64,000 bases of DNA from Charina bottae (lineage: Eukaryota > Chordata > Lepidosauria > Squamata > Charinaidae), in contig JALMGJ010000004.1 of NCBI GenBank assembly GCA_023362775.1, positions 84,833,298 through 84,897,297 on the forward strand, written 5' to 3'. The notes beneath the pieces were generated by a model, which was not told the origin of the DNA, made no database searches, and saw only the letters and a list, made by a program, of their open reading frames with translations. The translations under genes were made by a program, and so were the position numbers. Below, piece by piece: positions 45,880-57,600 of this stretch (position 1 is its first letter; each line of letters begins with the position of its first letter).

Positions 45880-46960
45880 TACATTGTTCAGGGAATAAGA
45901 TGCTTTTTTTTCCTTGCTGTTCAGAGATTGAGTATCATACTGAATACCTGCATAAGATTTATGAGTTTGGGAACTCTAAAACTATCACTTTCTTAGAAAA
46001 AAGATTCAAGCAAAATAATGGGGTAATTTTCAAATGAATTTTCAAATTAAAACAAGAAATATTAATTTATACTTAATAATGGAAATGTCCCTAATTTTAG
46101 GTTGATTATGCAGTACATCTTTTTAAGGACATTCAAAATCTCTGCCTTCTTAATGGCCAACAAATGTCATACAGTGTTGCTTAGTGATTTAATTAAGGAA
46201 CAGAAGGAGATTAAGCGTTAATGATTCCAAGACTTCCTATGCCAGTATATAGACTTCTTATCCATCTCAATGGAGAGTGTTGGCAGGATGTTCAAATGCA
46301 TTTTGTCCCAACTTTTAGATCTTTCCTGCCAATCTGTCAGATTTACTGTATAAGCCAAGGAGATTCTGGGGAGAACTGGACAGATAAAACCAGTAGATAA
46401 AATAGGTTAAAATTTGGCACATAAAAAACATGATATTACAAAAAATTATTTTCTTCATGCCAACAATTAACAGAGCAGGTGCTAGTTGCACCTCCCGAAA
46501 AATAGAAGGAATCTGTTTATTTTTTATATGATCAGCAAATTATCACTTTAAATTTAAACAAATATTAATGACAAACATCAAACATCAGGCAAAGTATAAA
46601 AGATATAAATGAGGTTTGTATTTGCTACATTGTATATAGTATATTGTCTATAGTAAATTTCAATGCAATAGGTCAGATTTCCAGTAACATGAGAAATGAG
46701 AACTTGTGAAAGTATAACCAATGGTAACTTTAGGCATTCAGTTTTCAGGGAAACATACAAAATCAACACATTTCTAAAACCCATTTTCCATTCCTTTAGT
46801 TTAGTATTATTTTAATACTTCAAGATGCTATTTTTTTAAAAAAAATGAGAAATATTTATAGCAAGAGATTGTAAAACTAATTGCTAAACATTGTGGCTTT
46901 TTAAAAACGTTTTTATTCTTTATCCTGCCTTTTCTCAAGTAACTTTGTACAAGTTTTTGG
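45880..46960 (+). other. CADM2 intron sequence, no recognised element
   Basis: AT-rich; nothing supported. Confidence 0.5.
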
Positions 46961-47539
46961 GTTTTTTTTATTATGATAAATAATAAAATAAACCACCCAT
47001 ATGAGTTGGGTGGTCGAGAAGTCTAATAAATTAATAAATAAATAAAATAAAAGGTTTTTTTTCCCCCTCTTCAATCATGTCTGATTCTCAGAGACTGACT
47101 GGGCAAGTCTCTGAAGTTTTCTTAGCAAGGTTTTTCAGAAGTGGTTTGCCATTGCCCCCTACCTAGGGCTGGGAGAAAGTGATTGGCCCAAGTTCAATCA
47201 GCTGGCTTTGTGCCTGAGGTGGGACTAGAACTCACGGTCTCCAGGGCTTCCAGTGGGGAATGGCGAACTGAGCGGTGGTGCCCATGGGCTTAGCGGGCGG
47301 AGCTGACATCGCAGCAACTTTTTTTCTCCTGAAGCCCAGAAATGTTTTCTGGATAAAGGAAAACACTTGGAATCATCCCAGCTGTCCTCCAGATGGCTTC
47401 TTGTAGCCAGAAGATCGCAAACAGCATTTCACGTTCGACTCATAAGAGCTAGCTGGGAGGCAGGGACGTCATCACTTTCAAAGCCATGCTGTAGCCTTAA
47501 AGGGACACTAAGACTGGCCACCCCATTTCTAAATCACCT

Positions 47540-47581
47540 ATGTATGTATGTATGTATGTATGTATGTATGTATGTATGTAT
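47540..47581. repeat. (TATG)n microsatellite
   Basis: About ten perfect TATG units inside the 5' part of copy B. Confidence 0.95.
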
Positions 47582-47909
47582 ATTAAGTATGCGTACCCTA
47601 AGAGAGGCTTTCTACAATAAGGAGAAGCTGGCTCTCTTGGTGCTTATCGTTATTTTTGGGATTACTTTAAGTTGTAGATTTCATTCTCCTTCCAAATATA
47701 AAGGAGGATTGAGAGTAAGCAATTGTGTTCCTGTTATTATTTTTGTATTAAATTTGAAGATATTAGCATTTTCCTGCATGTTGAATTGGCTGATTTGAAC
47801 CTTCAGCTTTCTGTTTTCACTTTCCCTTGGGAACTGTCTGTTTATCTCACTTTCCCTTTTGTAAATACATTTCGGAACTTTTCATATCCTCAACTTTCGC
47901 TGGTTAAGT

Positions 47910-48531
47910 TGATAGGATGTACGCTGGTTTAAAGGGAGAAATCAAGGTGTGATAGGCAGAGTAAACAGACAGAGACAGAGTGCAGCATTTCTGGCTAAAA
48001 TATCTTTACTATAAATAAAAGCAGAGTTGTATATACAGTTACATCATTGCAAAAAGGTACAGACAAAGCAGAGTACATCTTCTCCAGTGTAGTGCTTCCA
48101 CTGACAGACATAACAGACATGAAGGAGCACCATGGCATCACTCACATAGCCAGGTATAGCTCACACTTCCCAGTCCACAGGAACAAAACACGTGAAGAAG
48201 TACATGGCTAAAAGACACAAGAAGTCAAGAAGCATAGAACACCATTTTGCATGGTTAGATATTCAGTTCTTCCAGCTTTCTGATTGGCTGGAAGTTAGGT
48301 GTGACACACACCAGGCCTAAAGCATAGGCCATAGCAGTGCTGCATCTAAGCAAGCATGTGATCCCCCCCTCCCTTGCTCTACACAGAGCAAGGCTTCCCA
48401 CAGAAGGAATCAGGAGGACTTGTTCCCATGCAAACTAGCCAAAACAATACACACGTGACAGTTGTTATCTGGCCACCTGGCTGTGCCTTGTAGAGAAAAC
48501 AATTTGCTAATTTCATACGGGAAATCTGACA
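47910..48531 (-). repeat. Copia LTR (3' LTR in element orientation)
   Basis: 622 bp; near-identical to 52369-52990. It adjoins the polypurine tract. Confidence 0.93.
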
Positions 48532-50654
48532 CCCCTCCCAAATTGTTTTCGGCACACACTGTAGCAATGGGATTTTCAAAGCTGTAAAATACATTTTTAC
48601 AGAAACAGATACAAAAATGGTTAGTACACGTATTAATCACATTGTTCAAGTTTCAGTTTTTACAACCAATAGTCATCAAAACTAGAAATGGTTTAAAAAC
48701 ACTTGTTACACATATGTATTACACAATATACACTTTATGCGATGTTCTATTCAGATACATACAAATACATAATAATACAAATTATGCAGTAGCAGAAAAG
48801 AGTAAATAGAAAACAGCAAAATTGCCCACAGACGTTCTGTCCCCTCCTTTGCAAAAACGCAGCTGACATAGATAAACAGGGATTCCAAACCTGTTGCATG
48901 CTGTTAGCTGATATTTTTGAGGCAGAGGCTTGCTTTGATTTTAAGAAAAACCGCAGGACTGTTTTCAACCCTTTCCAGCCTCGCATAGATGGCTAAACCA
49001 TTTTGCAGGCTTGGTATTTTACCTGGGCAAACTAGGTAAACTAAATTAGGGTGTTACTACCACTGGTGTTACTGCAGAGTGATATACAACAAATTAAGGA
49101 TAAGCTTCCTTTACACATTACACTCTGTAGGAAATCAAGAACCATAGGATTCTCTGTTCTGGGCTCTAGAAACTTCACTACCAAGATAAATGCTTGAATT
49201 TTTGCCTAACTCCCTCAGCTGGAAATAGTGCCTCAGCTGACTGACAAATTCTTATACAAGGTGGAAAGATTCAGTTTCTAAGCAGAAAACAACTACATAA
49301 GTAAGAAGTACTATACAAACTTCTACAACCTCTTATGTACACACAGAAAACAGCACGTGACTGTTTTACACATCCCAGTTAGCATCTGCACTGATGCTAT
49401 CAATGATTGGCCTGCTTTAAGATCCATAAAGCACTCTGTGAAGTCAATGGACTTTCTGGGAATTGTCACACATGTATAGCCAAAGGCTTGCCTTACACAC
49501 ACTGTTTCAGGGAGATCTATATTCTAATATGCTGTGTCAACATCACAATATGTAAATCGACACCTGTTTCATGCTACGCAACCAGAAAACGTACCACACG
49601 TAAACATTCTGGCCTAGCTGTAGGTGCACACATTAGATCACAGTTCACAAACTCCTCCTGTGAAACAAATCCCTGGGCAACAAAGCTGGCTTTACACTGC
49701 AGAGTATTATCAGGAAGAAATTTCTTTCTGAACACTCATCTGGAACCTACAGCTTACTAACACAAAGGACAGGTTGGTTACTTTTAACACTTCACCAAAA
49801 CTCTCAAACTGACTATCCTCAGCTGTGTTCCAATGTTCTTGCCTCTCAACAGGCGGGAGCAACACATCTTGAAAAGACTGGGTTTTCTTTTCAGGTAACT
49901 TGACACACTGTCACCTGCTAAATCACAAATCTGTCAGGCTTCACACCCTTTGTGGAATAAGAGGACCCATGAGGAATGACCACTGTTCTTTCCCCATCAC
50001 CGTCTTCTTCTTTCCACTACCTGACTCCCTCTCCAGGCCCTGCACCTGCCCAGGTGAAATTTCCACTTCCTTCACCTGAGGGGCCCTTTTAACACACTAG
50101 GAGACTGGGGAACAGAATAAACCTGAACTGGTGTTTGCCCATCTACTGAAGGAGCATGGACAGTAGGTTTTACACTAGCAATGCAGCAACACTTCTGCAA
50201 CATTAGCATGTAACCTTTCCCAACCAGTAGGCTGCTTAAAAATAAAGCCCTTCTGGAGGTTTGGATTTGACCATGGCCTAATGAAACAACGATATGCCTT
50301 GGATTTTAATCAACAACCAACAACCAACAACCTGAAGCACTGTGCTTTTGGTTGGTTCTTCCTTCGCTGTGACCTGGGGATGTGAACACATACAAATGTT
50401 CCACAGACATGCAGGTACTTCAATGAAGGGCGCTTGCCAAACAAAAGAAAAATAATGAACTTCTTTTTACAGTTGAATTCTACAACCTATTAGTTAGAAA
50501 ACACACTGCAATCACGGTAGCCTCTCCCCAGACATGGGATGGCACCTGAGCAACTAACATCAGGCTATTTTTAATGTTATTCACAACACCAACACTCAGC
50601 TAGAATTCCAACATTGGCAAGTCTTTGGGAGAATACTTTCCTACAAAGCCAATT

Positions 50655-50964
50655 CTAGAACACATGGCTCAGGAACTCTCCACTACAATCAGACTGGAAC
50701 TGACCTACTAGATAACCATATTTTCTTCCTACTATTGCTACATACACTTCAAAGCAAGCACAGACCTTCGCTTTAGACTTCAACAAGTAGCAACAACACA
50801 AAGCAGGTATGATTATCAACCAGAAGGAACATGAAACGCACCCCACCATTACTAAGAGAATGGGGGCTAACTAGGTCTCTGTGAACCAACTGAAATGGTC
50901 TAGTTAACATACTGTCACTTTGCCTAGCAACAGATACAGTCCTGATATTAGATTGGTTACACAC
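50655..50964 (-). pseudogene. Copia integrase remnant
   Basis: Minus strand: MCNQSNIRTVSVARQS, then TRPFQLVHRDLVSPHSLSNG and FLLVDNHT carry the first catalytic Asp region of integrase (LVHxDLxxPxS...GGxRxFxxxxDxxT). A second frame (50655-50849) continues with YLLKSKAKVCACFEVYVAIV and FQSDCSGEF, the region of the second catalytic Asp (normally TDNGGEF). The two parts are separated by a frameshift. Confidence 0.8.
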
Positions 50965-51660
50965 AGTTTACACACATAACACAATCAAGGACATTTTGCA
51001 CATTTCCTGGGTTCTAACTCAGAATGCATTTGGCTATCTGAGACAAACTTTCCCATCCCGGGGTACCCCAGTACTTTGTGAAAACATTATGGATGCATTT
51101 ATGATGTGGGGAAACATTAAACACACAATGTCCTGTCCACACAATCTCCTTCTTAGGAAGCATCTCACACACTTGATTTTACAGTTTTTCTCTAACACAC
51201 TCAGCCTCTAACACACTCAGTTTCATATTTCTCAATGAAACATCCAGCACCTTTGAACACAAGTACACTCAGACTTGACCAGGGCTGGAACACTGAGGAG
51301 AGAAAAACAAGTGTAGGAACACATACACATTTCACACACTTATCACAGAAATATCAGCTAAAATAACTTGCTGAACTCAAGGCTTGCTGTTGTAACAATC
51401 ACTGTTCGTGTTTACGAATTTTACTGCAGCCGAATTCAACAACCAAGTCTCTGGAGAAATGCTTACATACAGCAGTCAGCAGAGTAGAAAACTTGGATTT
51501 GTTGTTTAGCTGACTTCTGGCTTCTGGCTTCCCCTCCTTTCATAAATCAGGCCTCTTGTGCACTGGCAGCATCCACTGGACGATGGCAGGGAACAGCCTT
51601 CCAGTGATTTCTGAGAAGAATCACACCGAACCACAGCAACTGTAGATTCCATTCCAGGTT

Positions 51661-52251
51661 TCACTTCAGCTGGAATGCTCTGTTTGGAAGTCTCAGGAAC
51701 AACAACAACAGATGACTTGTAAAATAATCCACAGTAAGGTTGCAGGGAGATAGCGTCTTTGCTTTCTCGATCAGTAGATCAAAACTGCTGTCCAAGCTTG
51801 ACAAAATCACGCATGCTTTTTCACATTCTGGCAAAAATAGGCCTCCTTCTTTCTCAAGTGCAGTAAACAAAGTCTTGAGCTTACCAAGGTGGGTCATCAC
51901 ATTCTCACCCGGCTGCAGCTTCAAACTATAAAGCTGTCTTAATAGTCCATCAAGGGCAACAGAGTTCTACTTTGTATTAAAGGCTCTAACAGCCTCTCAG
52001 CACTCATACGCATTCCTTGAGTGGCTGATATAATTCTGTTCAGAGGATTTGATTCCCAAAAGCAAAACGCTATAAGCACGGTCCAAACACGCTTGCACTT
52101 CTTCAGAGGGATCCTCTGGAGGTGGATTTGCCACATACTGCCACAGATCATCTTGCAAAAAGAATGATTTCATCTCCACACACCAGGTCAGATAGTTTGT
52201 GCCATCTAAAGGCTCAAATGGCAGACTGACCAGACTCTGTACAGCCATTGC
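51661..52251 (-). pseudogene. Copia gag remnant
   Basis: The minus strand from the Met near 52251 reads MAVQSLVSLPFEPLDGTNYL, then TWCVEMKSFFLQDDLWQYV, the LxGxNYxxWxxxMxxxLxxxxLW pattern of copia gag proteins. It breaks near 51997 and resumes in another frame at 51924-51661 (MKLQPGENVMTHLGKLKTLF, then LLIEKAKTLSPCNLTVDYF), the second half of the same domain. It is disrupted by at least one frameshift or stop, so it is not functional as it stands. Confidence 0.85.
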
Positions 52252-52368
52252 TGACCACTCAAAGAAAACACGTTTACTCTGAAACCAGCCTCTAAAAACA
52301 AACTCCCTTTTACAGCCAGGTACAACGCAGCAAAGAAAACACAAATATCTCTCTGGGCAACCATAACC

Positions 52369-52990
52369 TGATAGGATGTACGCTGGTTTGAAGGGAAAAA
52401 TCAAGGCGTGATAGGCAGAGTAAACAGACAGAGACAGAGTGCAGCATTTCTGGCTAAAATATCTTTACTATAAATAAAAGCAGAGTTGTATATACAGTTA
52501 CATCGTTGCAAAAAGGTACAGACAAAGCAGAGTACATCTTCTCCAGTGTAGTGCTTCCACTGACAGACATAACAGACATGAAGGAGCACCATGGCATCAC
52601 TCACATAGCCAGGCATAGCTCACACTTCCCAGTCCACAGGAACAAAACACGTGAAGAAGTAAATGGCTAAAAGACACAAGAAATCAAGAAGCATAGAACA
52701 CCATTTTGCATGGTTAGATATTCAGTTCTTCCAGCTTTCTGATTGGCTGGAAGTTAGGTGTGACACACACCAGGCCTAAAGCATAGGCCATAGCAGTGCT
52801 GCATCTAAGCAAGCATGTGATCCCCCCCTCCCTTGCTCTACACAGAGCAAGGCTTCCCACAGAAGGAATCAGGAGGACTTGTTCCCATGCAAACTAGCCA
52901 AAACAATACACACATGACAGTTGTTATCTGGCCACCTGGCTGTGCCTTATAGAGAAAACAATTTGCTAATTTCATACGGGAAATCTGACA
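52369..52990 (-). repeat. Copia LTR (5' LTR in element orientation)
   Basis: 622 bp, the same length as its partner. Gag starts just inside on the minus strand. Confidence 0.93.
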
Positions 52991-53028
52991 TAAGTTCCTC
53001 GGGGGCACCATAATCTACTGCGTGAGAC

Positions 53029-53424
53029 ATGGAGGATTTTAAACATATTTCTTCTGACTTCTATCAAGCTTTTATGCAAGATATTCAGGACATCATAGAA
53101 AATATGAGATTTAAAATGTGCCATCAGGTTGGGGATATGGTGGATGAAATTGAAGAATTCAACAGTGATAGAAATGTTTCTTTTAAGAGTGAAATTGGGA
53201 TTTTTATTGAGATGCTGGATGAAGATCAGATAGTGGACTTGGAGAAATTTAGGGGTGAGAGAGATCTGCAAGCCACAAGTGAAATTGGCTTTCTGGTGAA
53301 ATGCCATGAAAAGAAGCTGGAATTTTTGAGGGGGGCAGTTGGGCTGTTTGATTCTTTTAAGAGAAAAGCTCTGTGCATATCAAGGGGATATGTAAATGCT
53401 CTGGTTTATTTTGAAGTGGGATAA
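53029..53424 (+). CDS. ORF1-like protein of the L1-like element (131 aa)
   Basis: Intact frame starting MEDFKHISSDFYQAFMQDIQ, rich in Asp, Glu and Lys, with helix-forming spacing (MVDEIEEFNSDRN, IFIEMLDEDQIVDLEKF) that could form a coiled coil. It lies 38 bases inside the copia insertion point. Copy A at 39975 also starts MEDFK. In L1-type elements ORF1 binds RNA; no RNA-recognition motif is recognisable here. It is a mobile-element protein, not a host gene, and its expression is unknown. Confidence 0.55.
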   Translation: MEDFKHISSDFYQAFMQDIQDIIENMRFKMCHQVGDMVDEIEEFNSDRNVSFKSEIGIFIEMLDEDQIVDLEKFRGERDLQATSEIGFLVKCHEKKLEFLRGAVGLFDSFKRKALCISRGYVNALVYFEVG

Positions 53425-53627
53425 GGGTTGAAGAATGTTTATTTGGTTTGCTTTAAGGGTCTGATTGATGTCATTTGCTTTTAAAGATTCGGATTAAGAT
53501 TATTAGGGTTAAAAATGTGTTCATTTGGATGGTTTTAAGGATTTGATTTAAGGTTACTGTTTTTAATTGTCCTGGTTTTTGGGGTTCATTAAGATTAAGA
53601 TTACTAAACTGTTGTATTATCAAGAGT

Positions 53628-53659
53628 TCCCCGTTGGGGGAGATGGGCGGTTATATAAA

Positions 53660-53695
<36 letters not shown>

Positions 53696-53696
53696 A
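53628..53696 (+). mobile_element. L2-type 3' tail stub
   Basis: ttccccgttgggggagatgggcggttatataaatt and (AAAT)n, inserted in the 3' part of copy B. Confidence 0.8.
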
Positions 53697-54415
53697 GTAT
53701 AATAACAGACAATCTATGAGTTTTTTAATTTGATTCTTATTTTAGTAGACAGATATTTACAGAATAGTGTTAGGAAGGGAGTATTTAAATATGTGTTATA
53801 TTTTGGAGGGGAGAAAGATGTTTAGGAGGTTTATATGATTTTTTTATTCTTATTTTAATATAAGGGGGAGGAGTAACTGTACTTAGTGAATAATGTGGTT
53901 TTGGTTTAATATAGTGTAAGAGATTGATTATGGAAATTTTTCTATATCCTTGCTGTTAAAAGTCAGAAGCCACATCTTTTTGTAAATTTGAAAAAAAAAT
54001 CTCTTGTGTTTTTGCACCTTTTTAGTTCTTTTTTCCTTTTTTTGTAGTTTTTATTCTTCTCTTGAAACCTAATAAAATTTATTTTTTTAAAATCTCATGG
54101 TCTCCCAGTTTCTAGCTTGATGCCTTAACCACTACACCAAACTAGCTCTCATGATAAGAGTACACTGCTGTTTATTAAACATACAAATAATTGAAATCAT
54201 CCAGTACATTTGACTAGAAATTGGAGAACTGATAATGGGAATCAGTGCTTTCCCAAGCCAGCCTTTTCCCAATCAGTTATTTTCCAAGCTTCTTGGACTT
54301 ACTTCAAAGTGACAGGCAATTGACATCCAACAGGTAAACAATCTCAGGCTGTGTAAGTGTGTATTACGTTGTAATGCAATGAAAGGTAAGTTAATCAGTG
54401 AATTATTAGAATGAG

Positions 54416-54482
54416 AAGGAGAAGGAGGAGGAGGAGGAGGAGGAGGAGGAGGAGGAGGAGGAGGAGGAGGAGGAGGAAGAGG
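54416..54482. repeat. (GGA)n microsatellite
   Basis: About twenty GGA units; the minus-strand Leu-rich frame here is an artefact. Confidence 0.95.
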
Positions 54483-54484
54483 AA

Positions 54485-56510
54485 GACTTTACTAATTTTC
54501 TTGGACTTGGAAAAAGCCTTTAACAATTTGCAGTGCAATTCATTCTGGCAATACTGAACAAAATGAACCTCAGAGAGGAATTTATAGCTTGGGTTAAAAC
54601 CATATATCAATGGCATAACGCAAAGATTATGGCTAACAGAACCATAATCTTTCTTCAGATTTTCAAATCAGTAAAGGAACAAGGCAAGGATGTCTATTCT
54701 CTCCTTTACTATTTATCATTTTGTTAGAAATACTGACAGGAAAAAATCCAAGGTGATAAACAAATAACAGGTCTCAAAATTTGTGGAGTGGAATATAAGC
54801 TTAAATGCTATGCAGATGATGTAGTATCAATTATAGTAAAACCACTATAATAAAAGGCAATAAAACAGTTAATGTAAACAATTTATAATTATGCAGAATA
54901 TTCTGGATATAAAATCAATGTTCAGAAAAAAAAACAATTACAAGATTTTTAATGCATGACAAAATCATTTTTTTGCAAGAGGAATCTAGCTGTCAGCTCA
55001 CTCAATGAAATATCTTGGTTTGTACCTGACAATCAAGAAATATATCAAAATAATTATCTTAAATTATGGCAACAGATTAAAAGTGATGTTGAAAGGTGGA
55101 GGAATTTAAAATTATCTTGGCTAGGATCAATTGCAGTTATCAAAATGAATGTACAACTCAAGATAAACTATTTATTTCAAATGGCACCAATTCGAATTTC
55201 AGAGAGAATCTTACAAGAATGGCAAGAAACTGTCAGTAAATTCATATGGAGCAGGAAAAGACCTAGAGTCAAACAAAAAAATCCTACAAGATTCCAAAAT
55301 AAGAGGTGGCCTCACCCTTCCAGAATTTAAATTGTACCATAAAGCAAGCTGCCTGTCATGAATAACAGAGTGGATAAAATCTCCAAATAGCAGAATAGCA
55401 ATTTTGTAAGGAGCTGGCTTAGCCAATGGCCTTCATAGATATACAAAGCAGGATAAAAACTTTAAAAGACATATTGTTAGACCAACTTTGATAAAAGTAT
55501 GGAATTCCACCAAGAGAATAATAAGCCCAACAACCTCTAGCTTCTCCTTCAATGCTTTTCATGTTGGATATAGTTATAGCAAGAAAAATGTAATTGCATA
55601 TGCAGGTATGGTTCACTCAGATTCTACAAATAGACTAAAAACACACCAAGAACTACTTAGTGAAGGCTGGAATATACCATAGATGATGTATTTACAAATT
55701 GTTGGAAGGATAAAATCAGATCTGAAGAAGGAAGGAGGAACATTAAGAAATAAACAGAATTTGAAACACTAGTACAAAACCAACACCACCTATTAGGTCA
55801 TATATATAAAAATTTACTTAGATATGACACAGAGACAGAACAAACAAAAAACTGTATGATAAAATGGATGCAAAACTTCAAAGAAACAGTTGCAACACAA
55901 CAATTGGAGGAATTATAGACTAAATCTGTAAATTTTACACCAAGTTATAACTTAAAAGAAAATTGGCACAAAATGTTTTACAGATAGTACACAACTCCAT
56001 TAATATCTAAGACAGACAAATGATACAGTAACAAATGTTGGAAATGTCATGAAACAGAAGGAACGTTTTATCACATGTGGTGGACATGTAAAAAAGTTCA
56101 AATCTACTGGAAAGACATCCATAGTATAATGCAGAAAATCTTGAAATTTAAATTTGTAATGAAACCAGAACTTTTCCTACTAGGTATAATCTCAAAAAAA
56201 TTAACAAGAAATATCATAATTTAATGTGATATATATGTTTATAGTAGCAAGAACAAATTTTGCTTAACACTGGAGAAAGACACAATTCTGACAATATCTG
56301 GCTGCTAAGTTAAACTTGGAGAATATGCAGCAATGGCAAAACTAACAGTATATATACACAATAGAAGTTTAACTAATTTAAGCAAGAATGATTCCAGTAA
56401 CATACAACTCATCATGCAACATGGTAAATATAATCACTTACAGTCTGGCTTCTAAGGGGGCCTAAATGTCTAAAAATATTGCAAATTAGAAAATGCATAA
56501 AAAAGGGGGA
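54485..56510 (+). mobile_element. L1 ORF2 remnant (RT to Cys-rich end)
   Basis: Order of parts: FLDLEKAF (motif A) near 54500; AILNKMNLREEFIAWVKTIY at 54546; a CYADDVVSI box near 54808; NEISWFVPDNQEIYQNNYLK near 55005; KLSWLGSIAVIKMNVQLKIN near 55110; LQEWQETVSKFIWSRKRPRV near 55215; and the carboxyl Cys region [20 protein letters not shown] near 56036. Stops and frameshifts are frequent. The 5' part before motif A is missing and starts against the (GGA)n. Confidence 0.88.
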
Positions 56511-56529
56511 GTCAGAAACCCAATAGATC

Positions 56530-56985
56530 CATTATTATTATGATGATGGTTGCATAGTCAGCCAGATTTTTAGACTGGATTTGGAATTATTGTCCACCTA
56601 TCGAGTCCTTCCCAAGGATCTGGGATAGGCAGATGTTGTTGTTTAATAATATTAAAGATATTGTCGCAGGATGTAAGCTGTTCCAAGTAAAGCTGCTTTT
56701 TGGAATTGACTGATGGTGATTTTGTCAATGCCAATGGTGTTCAAGTGGTGCTCCAGATGTTTTGGAATTGCACCCAAGGTGCCCATTACTATTGGTACTA
56801 TCTTTTATTTTGTTATACAGTCATTCTACTTCTATTTGCAGGTCTTTGTATTTTGTGATTTTTTCCAGTTCTTTCTCTTCTATTCTGCTGTCTCCAGGGA
56901 TTGCAATGTCCATAATTATAATTATTATCGTTTTCCTCTTTTTTCTTTCTTTTTCTTTCTTGGTAATTCAGTCTTGTAAATATGT
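56530..56985 (-). mobile_element. LINE carboxyl-end remnant (R4/Dong-like, tentative)
   Basis: The minus strand reads DIAIPGDSRIEEKELEKITK, then YKDLQIEVE, IVPIVMGTLGAIPKHLEHHL, NTIGIDKITISQFQKAALLG and TAYILRQYL. These are the consecutive blocks of a LINE carboxyl domain common in fish and lizards (VVPxVxGALGAxPKxLE...QLQKAxLLGTAHILRK). The clade is from memory and not certain. Confidence 0.7.
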
Positions 56986-57600
56986 CTATGAAGGTTCTCA
57001 GTCATCCAGGTGGAATTGTATGTAGCTTGAATCATGTCAACTGGATTTCTATTTTCTCAGTGGAAACGTTTCGCTCCTTATCCAAGGAGCTTCTTCAGTC
57101 TGAGCAAAGTTGGTAAGGGAATCCTAAATATGTTTCTAGGTAGCTGTGTGACCTTACACCTGGGGGCATGGTTATATTGAGATGTATTTTAAGTCCTTTT
57201 ATTATCTAAAGGAGGATCGTTAAGATCACCATGCTGCTGTTGAGCTTGTGAAATGGTCTTAATCTTCCTAGGCACAGAAGACAGAGCCGGGAGAAAGATG
57301 GGCGAAAGATTGTGCCTGAGACCCCCACCTCTATTCAAGGAAGGATTTTCCAAGTTGGCATAAATGGATTCCTTGACCCCTCTCTCAAACCACCTATCTT
57401 CTCTGTCTAAAATGTGAACATTAATGTCCTCAAATGAGTGTCCTTTTTCCTTTAAATGAAGATAAACTGCTGACTCTGGTCCTGTGGTGTTACTTCTCCT
57501 GTGTTGGGCCATCCTCCTGTACAAAAGTTGTTTGGTTTCTCCAAAGAGGGGATTGTTTGATTGAAGAGACCCAAAGTGAAGCAACTCTGCCGAATCTTAC
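56986..57600 (-). mobile_element. Penelope-like element 3' part (same family as 20.8 kb)
   Basis: The minus strand encodes LYRRMAQHRRSNTTGPESAV, YLHLKEKGHSFEDINVHIL, REDRWFERGVKESIYANLEN and PSLNRGGGLRHNLSPIFLP (57189-57584), the carboxyl end of a PLE protein (KEKGHSFED...REDRWFERGVKE). The 3' region ends with ttctcagtcatccaggtgg near 57015. 5' truncated. Confidence 0.88.

Larger units (their letters stand above)
47910..52990 (-). mobile_element. Ty1/copia-type LTR retrotransposon with both LTRs, TSD taagt
   Basis: Two direct repeats of 622 bp (47910-48531 and 52369-52990) start TGATAGG and end TCTGACA on the plus strand. The 5-bp TSD taagt is at 47905-47909 and 52991-52995. Coding remnants lie on the minus strand: gag first, then integrase. 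The purine tract (minus strand TTTGGGAGGGG, 48532-48542) directly abuts the 3' LTR, as expected. By eye about nine substitutions separate the LTRs, so the insertion is fairly young. The interior is only about 3.84 kb and no RT box is recognisable in an open frame; a weak RNase H-like ADANW lies near 49400. The primer-binding site next to 52368 is not clear (possible TGGTTGCCC a few bases inside). Confidence 0.92.
47243..54093 (+). mobile_element. ORF1-only L1-like element, copy B (middle layer), split by copia
   Basis: Plus orientation, about 1.77 kb without the copia insert: 47243-47904 and 52991-54093. The 5' end, gcttccagtggggaatggcgaactgagc, matches the type of 5' end seen in copy A. The 3' end is ttgtagtttttattcttctcttgaaacctaataaaattt. 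The TSD is a 12-bp word with one mismatch, ctcaYggtctcc, at 47231-47242 and 54094-54105. It carries a (TATG)n run at 47540-47581, an intact 131-codon frame, and an L2 stub at 53628. Confidence 0.82.
47046..54153 (-). mobile_element. SINE split by nested insertions (outer layer)
   Basis: The 3' part of a 354-type SINE (minus orientation) lies at 47046-47242 (cagaagtggtttgccattgcc, cagctggctttgtgcc, tagaactcacggtctcc). Its tRNA-like head lies nearly 7 kb away at 54094-54153 (cagtttctagcttgatgccttaaccactacaccaaactagctctc). Together they make one SINE interrupted at the ctcaYggtctcc word. Confidence 0.85.

Noticed and set aside
54395..54616. Leu-rich minus-strand membrane protein
   Set aside because: Translation of the (GGA)n microsatellite.
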